Assembly (NCBI GenBank): GCA_965237405.1
Contig: OZ250139.1
Span: 2,294,001-2,358,000 of the forward strand
From: CAUZIB01 sp963663925
GTDB lineage: Bacteria > Acidobacteriota > Vicinamibacteria > Vicinamibacterales > UBA8438
Direction of reading: 5' to 3'
Length of the DNA stretch: 64,000 bases
In this document: piece after piece, positions 43,458 through 51,900 of the stretch
How the letters are laid out: each line of letters begins with the position of its first letter
How positions within the stretch are numbered: position 1 is the stretch's first letter
The notes under the pieces: model-generated
Databases searched by the model: none
The model's input: the letters and a program-made list of their open reading frames with translations, nothing else
Told to the model about the DNA's origin: nothing
Program-made: the position numbers and the translations under genes

Positions 43458-46400
43458 AGGCCAAGCCCCTTCTTCCTTGCCAGCACACCGTCAACCCATC
43501 GCTTCTCGTCAGTACCGTTGGGGTAGAGGGCCGAGAGGGCCTGGGCGAGCTTCCAGAACTTCGCGTCCTTGCCGATGCCGTCATCTACGAGGAATCGACG
43601 GAGAGCCTCGCTGCGGCCTGACGCGAAAAGGACCATCGATTGGTGAACAGTGTCGAGCACTGTTGCACCAGGCCTGGCAGAATCGATCCCGCCAAATTGC
43701 CCGTTGCCGCCGCTCTCGGCTGCAGACTCGATCGCGTCGAGTTCCACGAACAGGCTCCGCTGTTCGGCTCTTTTCTTACGATGACCGCGCCCGGCAGACT
43801 CTTCGGTCGCGTCCTTGCCGAAGAGATGGCGGATGCGCTCGGCGACGGAGAGGAGGTAAGCAGAGTCACCCTTCACTTCGACGATGTCGGTGGACTTCTC
43901 AAGATGGATACCTAAGCCCTGGGCAATTTTCCGGGCGGCGTCGAACTCCAACGTGAAGCCAGCCGACTTGACCTTCTTGCGGATCGACTCCTCGTCATTC
44001 TCGTCCTCGGGCTCGTCGTCGCCATCGTCCTGCGGCTTGCTGCCACTTACGGTCCAGAGCCACATAGCAGTCAGGCGGGCATCGGGCTCCAGGCCAGCGG
44101 CATCAGCATCCTTGAAGATCATCGAGAGCGCTTCGTTTGCTACCGCTGCCCAGATCTGCTCCAAATAGTCGATCAAGGAGACTTGTTCACCACTGGCCCG
44201 CTCAACGCGGCTGTACCGGCTGAATATCTCAAGTGCTGGTCCGATGCACGCAAAAATTGCATCTGCGCCGACCACGCCTTCTTCAGCGAGCCTCGGCATC
44301 CATTCAGCCAAGCGCTTCGGAAGTTCAGCAAGTACCTCCCGCCACTCGCCCACCGATGTCTCTTGAAGCACTCCGTCAGCATGCTCGCGTGGCCGGCACA
44401 CGATGTGTACAGATGACTGAAGCGAGGCCTTGCCTTGTGCTCTCGTACGATTCGCCATCTCCGTGTCGATCGGCCACGATGCAGTTACTGACCAACCTGC
44501 GTCCAGAATGGCTCCGATTACGGCTTCCCAGCCCGAGGTTGTTCCTTCCGCATAGACAACAACGCCAAGTCCAGAGGGCTTAACTTCTTCGCGCGCCGCC
44601 ACAAGTGCCTTAGTCATTCCACGACGGAAGAAGTTCCCATCTTTTGTTTCTCCCGTTGGCCCTACTTGACCGTTCGTAACGATGAGTTCTTCAGTCTTCT
44701 CGGTCACGTCCTTGGCAAAAAGGCCAGGGTGCAGCGACTTCAGATGACGCCGGAGCCAGACATAGAAAAAATCAGACAGATCGCCGTACGGAATTGCTGC
44801 AAAATACGGCGGATCTGTCACAAGTGCATCCATCGAGTCAGAGGGCATCCACTGTAGACATGCAGGCCTCATAGCGACATTGCCAACCTGTGGAAGGTCC
44901 AGATTGGCAACGATGACCTTACACACCCAATCTACTGCGCCATCCCAGTCGGCAGAAGCACCGGAAAACGGATTCGCTTCTGCATAGTCCCAAACGACCG
45001 CGAGCGCCTGCTTCGAGAATGCGCCCTTGATCGTTAGTCGAGTCGCGTCCCAACGTGACATGGTTGTGTTCTGGTACACTGCTCGACTTACAGCCAAGGC
45101 GAGCAATGTTTGTACTGCCTCAGCAAGATCGGGATCGTCAAGGCTGATGCCGTGCACAGTTCCGAAGAAACTGTTTATCGCAAGGAGTTGTCTGTCGTTG
45201 TACAGATGAGCAAACTGTGAGCAACCGATCCGCGTGACCGCGCTCATCCCGCGTGTGTTCTTGTAAGGCCGAATCGGATTGATTAGTTCGGTAGGAACGC
45301 TGTCAGAATCACGGTCAAGAAGAACGCGCAGTTGATTCTTGCTGCTCTCAATCGCACGAGCGTCCGCAGAGGTGGCTACGCGAAAGTCCCTACCGTTGGG
45401 GCTATCCAAGTACACGCCATAGAGTCGCGCCGAGTGTTTGCCACCAGCAGTGCGCGACAACTGAACCTTGACTGCCGGCGCCTTCGTAGTGAATCCCGTT
45501 ACTGGGCATGTTGCGCTTCCGCCAGTGACGGTTCCTGACTCCACTCTCGAGTCGCGTGTTGGCTCCACGATCTCAAAGAGGGGACGCTTCACTCGTAATG
45601 GTGTATCAACACCATCGATGCGGTACACGACATCGACCGTCTTCGTCTTAACCCTTCCATCTCCGTCGCGAAGCCAGCGTACTACCCGCTTTCGCCCTGG
45701 AACTTTGCTGAGCCAGAGAGTGCGAAGAAGTGGAACTTCTGTAGGGAGTGTCCCCTGGCCTGGAGCTTCAGAGAGAATTGTACGTGCCCAAAGATACGCG
45801 ATAGGTGTCGACCCGTCCGGGTCCTTCGGGTAGAGCTCGGCGAGTTCCTGCTCGGCCTGCTCCTTGACGCACCGGCCCCACTTGTGGACCTGGTCGGCGA
45901 GACGCTGGCCGTACTTCGGGATGTACTCCAACACAACCTTGTTAAGCAAGACAGGTATGGGGTTGAGGTCAGAGGCGAAAGCGTCGGCCCCGACGCGGAG
46001 GGCTTCGAGGGGGATGCTGCCGCCACCGGCGAAAGGATCGATGACCCTGGGGCGGGCGCCCAGCTCGCCGCCGAGGGTTTCGTGGGCTGCTTGAACGAGG
46101 GCGCGGCTGGTGGCGAGGTAGTCGGCGTCGGTCGAGTTGTCCCAGTTAGCGAAGTCAGCGATGAAGTCGAGCAGGATAGTGCGGAGGAACTCGGGGTCGT
46201 CGAGGAGCTTGGGGTTGGACTGGATCTTGATGAGACGGTCGAGTGTCGCGCCGTCCGCGTGCTTGTCCTTGCTGACACCAATACGGGACCATCGGTTCAT
46301 CTGCGAGCGGGCTTCGTCGAGGAATCGGGCCGGCTGGATGTCGACACCCTCGCTGGGTTCTGCGTCTTCAGTCCGAGGTGCATGGACTTCTTGCGACGAG

Positions 46401-46609
46401 CCGGCTTGCGGCTGCCAGGTGGCTAAATCGACCGGGTCCGGCCACAGGGAGGCGAGGATGACGGCCCGGCAGGCCGCGAGCGGGCGACGAGCCCACCAGG
46501 TGTGCAGCGTCGAGATGTGCCCATGGCGGATCGACTTCTCGCGGCGAGCGTGAGCGGAGATGCGGGAGATGGGCAGATCGACTTCGATGAGACGCTTCGG
46601 GTAGTTCAT
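43454..46609 (-). CDS. DUF1156 DNA methyltransferase
   Basis: The 1051-residue protein begins KRLIEVDLPISRISAHARRE and HTWWARRPLAACRAVILASL, the DUF1156 signature. A SAM-binding motif (VIDPFAGGGSIPLEALRVGA, then SDLNPIPVLLN) and the catalytic motif ALVTDPPYFAAIPYGDLSDF indicate an N6-adenine or N4-cytosine methylase. The C-terminal third contains a disordered acidic linker (DDGDDEPEDENDEES). It is coupled to a small upstream ORF and the downstream 213-aa gene by ATGA overlaps. It may mark host DNA for an effector that spares self DNA. Confidence 0.88.
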   Translation of the reverse strand: MNYPKRLIEVDLPISRISAHARREKSIRHGHISTLHTWWARRPLAACRAVILASLWPDPVDLATWQPQAGSSQEVHAPRTEDAEPSEGVDIQPARFLDEARSQMNRWSRIGVSKDKHADGATLDRLIKIQSNPKLLDDPEFLRTILLDFIADFANWDNSTDADYLATSRALVQAAHETLGGELGARPRVIDPFAGGGSIPLEALRVGADAFASDLNPIPVLLNKVVLEYIPKYGQRLADQVHKWGRCVKEQAEQELAELYPKDPDGSTPIAYLWARTILSEAPGQGTLPTEVPLLRTLWLSKVPGRKRVVRWLRDGDGRVKTKTVDVVYRIDGVDTPLRVKRPLFEIVEPTRDSRVESGTVTGGSATCPVTGFTTKAPAVKVQLSRTAGGKHSARLYGVYLDSPNGRDFRVATSADARAIESSKNQLRVLLDRDSDSVPTELINPIRPYKNTRGMSAVTRIGCSQFAHLYNDRQLLAINSFFGTVHGISLDDPDLAEAVQTLLALAVSRAVYQNTTMSRWDATRLTIKGAFSKQALAVVWDYAEANPFSGASADWDGAVDWVCKVIVANLDLPQVGNVAMRPACLQWMPSDSMDALVTDPPYFAAIPYGDLSDFFYVWLRRHLKSLHPGLFAKDVTEKTEELIVTNGQVGPTGETKDGNFFRRGMTKALVAAREEVKPSGLGVVVYAEGTTSGWEAVIGAILDAGWSVTASWPIDTEMANRTRAQGKASLQSSVHIVCRPREHADGVLQETSVGEWREVLAELPKRLAEWMPRLAEEGVVGADAIFACIGPALEIFSRYSRVERASGEQVSLIDYLEQIWAAVANEALSMIFKDADAAGLEPDARLTAMWLWTVSGSKPQDDGDDEPEDENDEESIRKKVKSAGFTLEFDAARKIAQGLGIHLEKSTDIVEVKGDSAYLLSVAERIRHLFGKDATEESAGRGHRKKRAEQRSLFVELDAIESAAESGGNGQFGGIDSARPGATVLDTVHQSMVLFASGRSEALRRFLVDDGIGKDAKFWKLAQALSALYPNGTDEKRWVDGVLARKKGLGL

Positions 46610-46779
46610 GCGGTGGTGACGTTCTCTTGGGTGCGGATTGCTGCCGTCTCAAGGCGGTAGTACTCGCCGGTTACGACGGGCTCCCAGGCGAGTCGGACGA
46701 GACCTTGGACGAGTCCAGAAAGGAGCCGGATGCTGATATCCGCCGTGGTATGGGAAATCATCTCCTGATCTTCGATCAT
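46606..46779 (-). CDS. 57-residue ORF between GNAT toxin and methylase
   Basis: A short frame, MIEDQEMISHTTADISIRLL then VVTGEYYRLETAAIRTQE, starts within the GNAT stop (ATGA overlap at 46779) and ends overlapping the DUF1156 ATG (46609). Such double coupling in a packed operon suggests a translated gene. The sequence has an amphipathic helix and a basic/aromatic tail, but I recognise no family. It may be a small accessory factor or the remnant of a larger lost component such as a helicase. Confidence 0.5.
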   Translation of the reverse strand: MIEDQEMISHTTADISIRLLSGLVQGLVRLAWEPVVTGEYYRLETAAIRTQENVTTA

Positions 46780-47291
46780 TCGCTCAACATTGCCCGCAGG
46801 TCCTTCATGAGCAAGAACAGGTGATAGGGATCCGTGGGGCTCGGCTCGAACTCCAAGGCTTCGTACCAGCCCCGCGCCTCGTCGTCCTTGGCATGGACGA
46901 GAAGTGCCAGAATACCAGCGATGTCGGCGGCTGCGGCGGTTCTGAGCAGTGCGTCCTTGACGAGCGCCTTGCCCAGGCCTCGTCCTTGCCAGGTCAGGTC
47001 GACCGCGAGACGGGCAAGGAGCATCACCGGGACCGGGTGCCGGGCCAGCCCCTTGCCGACCCGGAGCGGTGCGTCGGCATGTTCGACTGCTCCCGCCGCA
47101 AGGCTGTAGTAGGCGAGCACCGTCAATCCCCGGCAGGCGACATAGGTCCGGGCGCTATCGGCCTTCTGGTTCGCCAGCGCGAAACGCTTCAGAAAGCGAT
47201 CGAGTGGCTCTTTCCCGCACTCGAAGGAATCGACATCGTGCGTTGCGTCGAGCTTCTCGACTGGAGACAGCCCCTCCTGTCCCGGCGTCAC
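46776..47291 (-). CDS. GNAT acetyltransferase toxin (TacT/AtaT-like)
   Basis: I start the 171-residue protein at the GTG at 47291, which overlaps the antitoxin stop (GTGA); this yields LSPVEKLDATHDVDSFECGK, the standard start of TacT-like toxins. The GNAT core has TYVACRGLTVLAYYSLAAGA and VMLLARLAVDLTWQGRGLGK with the acetyl-CoA loop QGRGLGKAL. Known relatives acetylate aminoacyl-tRNA and stop translation. The pair with the antitoxin upstream is a type II toxin-antitoxin module, here placed at the head of the methylase operon. Confidence 0.88.
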   Translation of the reverse strand: MTPGQEGLSPVEKLDATHDVDSFECGKEPLDRFLKRFALANQKADSARTYVACRGLTVLAYYSLAAGAVEHADAPLRVGKGLARHPVPVMLLARLAVDLTWQGRGLGKALVKDALLRTAAAADIAGILALLVHAKDDEARGWYEALEFEPSPTDPYHLFLLMKDLRAMLSE

Positions 47292-47566
47292 TCCAGCACG
47301 CTCTTCTCCGCAAGCAATCGAGTCAAGCGGGGCTTGTCGGCGGCAACCGGGCGGTCGAGGATAGCCTGGAAGGCCTGCCACTGGCGATCGTCGAGCCGGA
47401 AAATCCGCCGGTCGGCCAGGGCGTCCTCAGCGGCGTTGATTCCTGCCTCGAGCAGAAATTCCGTGACGTTCTTGTGCGACGAGGCCGCAGCCCGCTGAAG
47501 CAATGCCTTCATGTTCGGGGTCGTCCGAACCTCAATGCGCTCAGACTTGTTTTCGGCGATGGCCAT
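47288..47566 (-). CDS. DUF1778 (TacA-like) antitoxin
   Basis: I take the start at 47566, preceded by GGAGG (47574-47578 reversed), giving MAIAENKSERIEVRTTPNMK. The ribbon-helix-helix N-terminus (RIEVRTTPNMKALLQRAAAS) is characteristic of DUF1778 antitoxins; the C-terminal IFRLDDRQWQAFQAILDRPV segment would bind the GNAT toxin. The ATG displayed 29 codons further upstream lacks such support. RHH proteins repress their own promoter, so this gene may control the entire downstream operon including the methylase and ATPase. Confidence 0.88.
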   Translation of the reverse strand: MAIAENKSERIEVRTTPNMKALLQRAAASSHKNVTEFLLEAGINAAEDALADRRIFRLDDRQWQAFQAILDRPVAADKPRLTRLLAEKSVLE

Positions 47567-47568
47567 GA

Positions 47569-48672
47569 ATGTTCCTCCGATTGGATCCACCGACATTCTG
47601 TCATACGGATATTGTACGGACAAGAACGCATCGACAGACTGCAACGTCCCCACGGCCGCCGCGCCGCCTCACGCAGCGCTTGAGCGCCGCCTTTGTGCGG
47701 ACCGCCGAGCCCGGGTTCTATTGCGACGGCCACGGGCTGAACTTGCGCGTGGATCCGTCCGGGGCGCGGCAGTGGGTGCAACGGCTGGTCATTCGGGGCC
47801 GGCCCCGGATGCTCGGGCTCGGCGGCTATCCGCTGGTGTCCCTGGCCGAGGCGCGCAACGTGGCGTTCGCCAACCGCCAGCGCGCCCGGGCGGGCGGGGA
47901 CCCGCTGGCCGAGAAGCGCCACGGCCAGAGCGTGCCCACGGTCGAGGAGACCGCCGCCGCAGTGTTGGCGCAGCAGCGCCCCGGCTGGCGCAATGCCAAG
48001 CACGCGCGGGACTGGCCGCGCAGTCTGCGCGCCTATGCGTTTCCGCGCATCGGGGCGATGCCCGTGTCCGCGGTGACCACGGCGGACGTATTGGCCATCC
48101 TCACTCCGATCTGGCACGAGAAATCCCAGACCGCACAGCGGGTGCGCCAGCGGATCAGTGCCGTGATGAAGTGGGCGGTCGCCATGGGCCACCGGCCGGA
48201 CAACCCGGCGGGCGACGCCCTCGGGCAGGCGCTCGGGCGGCAGCAGACCGTCGTCCAGCACATGCGGGCGCTGCCCCACGGCGCGGTGGCAGACGCCCTC
48301 GCGACCGTGCGAGCCTCCCAGGCCTCGGTCACCACCCAGCGGGCGTTCGAGTTCTTGGTGCTGACGGCGGCGCGATCCAGCGAAATGCGCCTGGCGACGT
48401 GGGACGAAATGGATCTGGACGCGGGCGTCTGGACCATCCCCGCCGCGCGCATGAAGGCGAAGCGGGATCACCGCGTCCCGCTCTCGAGCCGGGCGCTCGC
48501 GATCCTGCACGACGTACAGAGACTGAGCGATGGCACCGGCCTCGTGTTCCACAGTCTGCGCGGGAAGCCACTCTCCAACACGACGCTATCGAAATTGATC
48601 AAAGAACTCGGCATCGCTGCCGTGCCGCATGGGTTCCGGTCGAATCTACCGTCGTCTCACGTAACGTATTGA
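47569..48672 (+). pseudogene. Tyrosine integrase, truncated copy
   Basis: The protein matches the 35266-36504 integrase almost residue for residue from FVRTAEPGFYCDGHGLNLRV to the HGFRS box, then diverges to NLPSSHVTY and stops. It lacks the second half of the HxxR region, the His and the nucleophilic Tyr, and so is inactive. The homology begins near 47650, so the first 27 residues of the open frame are not part of it. With the intact copy it forms direct repeats of about 1 kb around the 36.5-47.6 kb cargo. Confidence 0.88.
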
Positions 48673-49103
48673 TCAAAAATAACTTATGTCTCCACTCCGT
48701 GTAGTCGTCGCCCGTTCCGTGTTCAATTCATCCAGATAGGCTCGGCCTGACCGTCGCCAACGAAGGACGGTGACGAGCATCCATGCCGGCTCCCGGGATT
48801 CATATCGCCCGGCCGAGGGACAGGACTGTAACTGCGTGCCTGTGTCGTTATTACACTCTGGTGCGGCACAATGGGGCGCGTTCGGGCGCCTTCCAACGTC
48901 AGCTACGGTCAGGGCCGTCCTGACCGTGCACTCCGACCTCAACCAGCCGCTTCTTCGGCACTTGCTTGAACTACCAAGCGTCGGGCGTGTCTGGGACATG
49001 CGGATCGCCCGTGCTGATCTTGCACGATCGCCGGGGGTCCGCTCGTCGGCGTCTACAGCCGCCGATTCATTTGGTTCCGATACAGAACACGAGCTCGACC
49101 TCA
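48673..49103 (+). other. Intergenic stretch with a doubtful ORF
   Basis: This space between the truncated integrase and the exported protein gene holds an open frame (48770-49144) with a possible helical segment (HSDLNQPLLRHLLELPSVGR). There is no good ribosome-binding site and the frame overlaps the next gene's 3' end by 41 bases. I do not count it as a gene. Confidence 0.25.
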
Positions 49104-50057
49104 TCACCTTGCGATCAAGCCGCCGACCTGCTGACTCAATTTGAAGAAACTGAAGCCCACACCGAAGTATCGGCGCTTCGATTCCACGTTAAGGTTCCAC
49201 CCGTAACTCAGGTGCAGCGTGTTGTCGAACAGCGTCATTACGACTCCTACGCCGATCTCTATCTCGCTTCCTTCGGTGCCCTTAGCGAACTTCCCGGTGG
49301 CAACATCAAACGTGGCATCGTCCCAGTCCATGAACGACACGTTGTAGCCAAATCCAGGCGTCAGAATTCTGAGCGCCGGATTCGTGCGCGCGCGATAGGT
49401 CCAGCCGAAGGTGGTGCCGGGCGCGGGGCGAAAGTTGACCGCCGGAAAACCGGCCGCCTTTAGCTCTGTCGATATCCCACGACGACTCAAGAGCAGAAAC
49501 GAGTCAGTGACCTGCGCCTCAAGACCGAACGTCCGGATGTCCGTAATGTAGTTCAGTTCGCTCTGGGTCCGGACATCCGTGATCTTCAGATAGAAGCGGT
49601 CACCCGATGTCACTCCAAGCCTGAAGAGGCTGATTAGTGAGTCCGGTAGAGATCCTGATACTCGCTGCGTGGCATGGTCGAGGACCTGCACTACCTTGTC
49701 GTGGTATGCGTAGTTGAGTCCGTCGGTGTTGGTAACGGTGACGAAGTTGTCGACCTCGATCGGCCGCGGTGCGCCGTCCCCTCGCTGCACGCTTGCTTCG
49801 ACACGGATCCGCACCGCATTCTGCACCTCCGTCTCGCGAAGCAGCACCTCGTGGAGCCTTTCCCGGTCAAACTTAATCAGAATGCTGTTTTGTAGATCTA
49901 TCTCGCGGCTCAGCTTCGTGGTCGGAGTGGTGTTGCTGTCGCGCACTTCGTAGACCTGCACATACTGAGACAGGTCAATCTGAGCACTGGAGGCAGCCGG
50001 TACGAGCAGCAGTGCTGCGATGACCATCGTGCAGGACAGGCGACTAATGATGTGCAT
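49104..50057 (-). CDS. Exported protein with beta-barrel-like C-terminus
   Basis: The 317-residue product has a signal peptide (MHIISRLSCTMVIAALLLVP, cleavage near SSAQ) and no recognised domain. The middle has regular beta-type segments (AVRIRVEASVQRGDGAPRPI and FYLKITDVRTQSELNYITDI). The C-terminal part ends in alternating aromatic strands (LHLSYGWNLNVESKRRYFGV), suggesting an outer-membrane or periplasmic structure. It is near the CBASS-like operon but has its own orientation-consistent gene pair with the 86-aa ORF at 50085; no functional link is evident. Confidence 0.6.
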   Translation of the reverse strand: MHIISRLSCTMVIAALLLVPAASSAQIDLSQYVQVYEVRDSNTTPTTKLSREIDLQNSILIKFDRERLHEVLLRETEVQNAVRIRVEASVQRGDGAPRPIEVDNFVTVTNTDGLNYAYHDKVVQVLDHATQRVSGSLPDSLISLFRLGVTSGDRFYLKITDVRTQSELNYITDIRTFGLEAQVTDSFLLLSRRGISTELKAAGFPAVNFRPAPGTTFGWTYRARTNPALRILTPGFGYNVSFMDWDDATFDVATGKFAKGTEGSEIEIGVGVVMTLFDNTLHLSYGWNLNVESKRRYFGVGFSFFKLSQQVGGLIAR

Positions 50058-50084
50058 CCTGTTAGTCCTTTCCGGTACCTGCTA

Positions 50085-50345
50085 CTAGGACTTGCATAGG
50101 CGTCCGACGAGCTCACGAACTGTGTCAAAGGCTGGGCTCAACTCTGACCATTGTTGGCTACCGTCTTTCTTGCCGACCAGCTTGATGGTGCTCTCGGGCG
50201 GGTCATTATCTTTCGTGTCGATCAACGTGCAGGTAACCTCGCACCCGTCAGTCGCGGCTCTGCGTACGCAGAGGCAGTAGTCCTCGGCGTCCTGTTGCGC
50301 ATCCTGAGTGCTATTCCAATAGACCACTACGGTTCGTTGACTCAT
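50085..50345 (-). CDS. Small hypothetical protein near the CBASS operon
   Basis: This 86-residue protein starts MSQRTVVVYWNSTQDAQQDA and has two Cys pairs (CLCVRRAATDGCEVTCTLID). It resembles no family I know. It lies 75 bases from the start of the 317-aa gene on the same strand and 75 bases after the candidate effector's 3' end, so it could be the last gene of that operon or independent. Confidence 0.45.
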   Translation of the reverse strand: MSQRTVVVYWNSTQDAQQDAEDYCLCVRRAATDGCEVTCTLIDTKDNDPPESTIKLVGKKDGSQQWSELSPAFDTVRELVGRLCKS

Positions 50346-50420
50346 CGGATCCTCCGGTGCCTGCAGGACGTATTCCTGGCATGCCGGCTTCCCTGGTCAA
50401 CACTCGCCCCGGAGGCTACA

Positions 50421-50933
50421 TCATCTTTTCTCATAGCTTGTCGTGATCATGCTGCCGATAATGTCGTTCAGTAACCGCCCACGAAAATTGCAGAGCATAA
50501 CGTTGCGTTTTTCGTTTAATGTCGCCAACATGTCTCTGGGGATAAGTCCCTTGTCTTGTGGCGCGTATAGGATCAATGCCGCACCATCTGATTTCTGTTT
50601 CAGAATGTCATGTACATATTCCGACCAATCTGGCCAGTACACGACAAACAACGTCGCCAACTGTCCTTTCTCTATATCTCCTTCGTGTCCTATCATAATG
50701 ATGTTGCGTTCCTTGAACAGCCGTGAATCTAGCAGTAGGCTCTTCAGACTGCCTGCCATATCGCCTTTAGCGAATATCGCTATCTTTCGGCCGGCCAAGC
50801 CCCTGCCGAGGCGAAGCAAGGCTGGCGCTATCCCCATAGCCCAAGACACCACTGCAGCTATCACTACACATATGGCAACGATAACGCTCACGTATCTCAG
50901 CGGCTCCAATAACTCAAGTGACAAGTCCAACAT
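50421..50933 (-). CDS. Candidate CBASS effector, one membrane helix plus alpha/beta domain
   Basis: The 170-residue protein has an N-terminal membrane helix at about residues 12-35 (LRYVSVIVAICVVIAAVVSW). A soluble alpha/beta domain follows, KIAIFAKGDMAGSLKSLLLD with the next strand RNIIMIGHEGDIEKGQLATL and a conserved-looking end CNFRGRLLNDIIGSMITTSY. The order resembles a Rossmann or TIR-like core, but I cannot confirm catalytic residues. It lies 92 bases downstream of the CD-NTase in the same direction. CBASS effectors usually sit there and act by membrane damage or NAD or nucleic-acid hydrolysis when bound by the cyclic nucleotide. Confidence 0.6.
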   Translation of the reverse strand: MLDLSLELLEPLRYVSVIVAICVVIAAVVSWAMGIAPALLRLGRGLAGRKIAIFAKGDMAGSLKSLLLDSRLFKERNIIMIGHEGDIEKGQLATLFVVYWPDWSEYVHDILKQKSDGAALILYAPQDKGLIPRDMLATLNEKRNVMLCNFRGRLLNDIIGSMITTSYEKR

Positions 50934-51025
50934 TGTGTCCTGCTTTCACCAAGTAAGTCTTCACTCAGTGATATCGCCTTTGGTGGAGAAGGATTGCCTG
51001 TGTGTTCGGTAACGTCATGCTTATC

Positions 51026-51898
51026 TCACTTGCCGAAGCGATCGCCAAACAGCTTTCTCCACATTTTACGACTGTCAACCTCATCGAGTTCGTCGAAGGC
51101 TTTGCGTGCGCTGTTGGCGGCAGATTCAACTTGTTCCATGAAGCGGGTAAACTCGTTACTAGTCCAGCGTCTAGCCACGTTGAGTGACGGATAGCCTGGA
51201 TCAGGGACGAAGGGCACGCTGTTCGTGTTACGATAGGCACTGTACGTACGTTCGATGCCTTCAAGCACGTTGACGACTGCCTCAGCATGCGACGTGGGAT
51301 AACCGATACTGCCGTGGACGAGGGTTTCAAGGACGTACGACTTCGGACGAGCCGATTCTGTTGGTAGCCTATCCCGCCAGACTTTCATAAGCTTCACAAC
51401 TTGGACATAGTAGCCGTTGGTTGCTTTGTTCTGACTGACGGCCGCAGAAATCTGACCCTTTGGATGCGTGGCGACCCACGCATGAGCTTGTCGGTCCGGT
51501 ATCCACAGTGGGCCTCCGTCAGAACCGACTAAGGTGCTTGGAACTATATCTAACCAAACGTTTCTGGCTGCATTCACCCCGATCGATCGGCCTTGGCGTT
51601 TTACCTCGGTGTAATACCTGGCGAGAACGCTGTGCATCCAGGCGAGAACGACCTCTGGCGCGGTGTTCGTGTGGTCAATATCTAGAACACATATGACGTC
51701 GACATCCTTGATATCTCCGACCGCCGTACTTCGTGCGTACGATCCCGACAAGAACGTCTCTTTGTGCGCCTCCTTCGTTTCGTCATCGGTTCGCAGTCGC
51801 TCGCGAACCTTCTCGTGAGCCGCCTTGGCGGCGGACACGTGTGTTGCGCTTGGCTCAATCGCACTCACTAACGCCTTAAACTTGCTCTTCAGTTCCAT
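51026..51898 (-). CDS. CD-NTase (cyclic oligonucleotide synthase)
   Basis: The 290-residue protein is a Pol-beta-like CD-NTase: GSYARST at residues 52-58, catalytic acidic residues DVD (65-67) and D117 in VWLDIVPS. The C-terminal half (PKSYVLETLVHGSIGYPTSH) fits the OAS-C-like helical domain. It is expected to make a cyclic di- or trinucleotide upon phage infection. Its start lies 2 bases after the E1-like stop. The C-terminus reads MWRKLFGDRFGK, with Gly as the second-last residue, of interest because type II CBASS conjugates the enzyme by its C-terminus. Confidence 0.87.
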   Translation of the reverse strand: MELKSKFKALVSAIEPSATHVSAAKAAHEKVRERLRTDDETKEAHKETFLSGSYARSTAVGDIKDVDVICVLDIDHTNTAPEVVLAWMHSVLARYYTEVKRQGRSIGVNAARNVWLDIVPSTLVGSDGGPLWIPDRQAHAWVATHPKGQISAAVSQNKATNGYYVQVVKLMKVWRDRLPTESARPKSYVLETLVHGSIGYPTSHAEAVVNVLEGIERTYSAYRNTNSVPFVPDPGYPSLNVARRWTSNEFTRFMEQVESAANSARKAFDELDEVDSRKMWRKLFGDRFGK

Positions 51899-51900
51899 CT

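Noticed and set aside
43454..46609. Possible fusion of methylase and nuclease in the DUF1156 protein
   Set aside because: The acidic linker and C-terminal part show no nuclease motif; I kept it as a methylase only.
48673..49144. Two opposing open frames
   Set aside because: Neither has a ribosome-binding site, domain or protein-like composition convincing enough to call.
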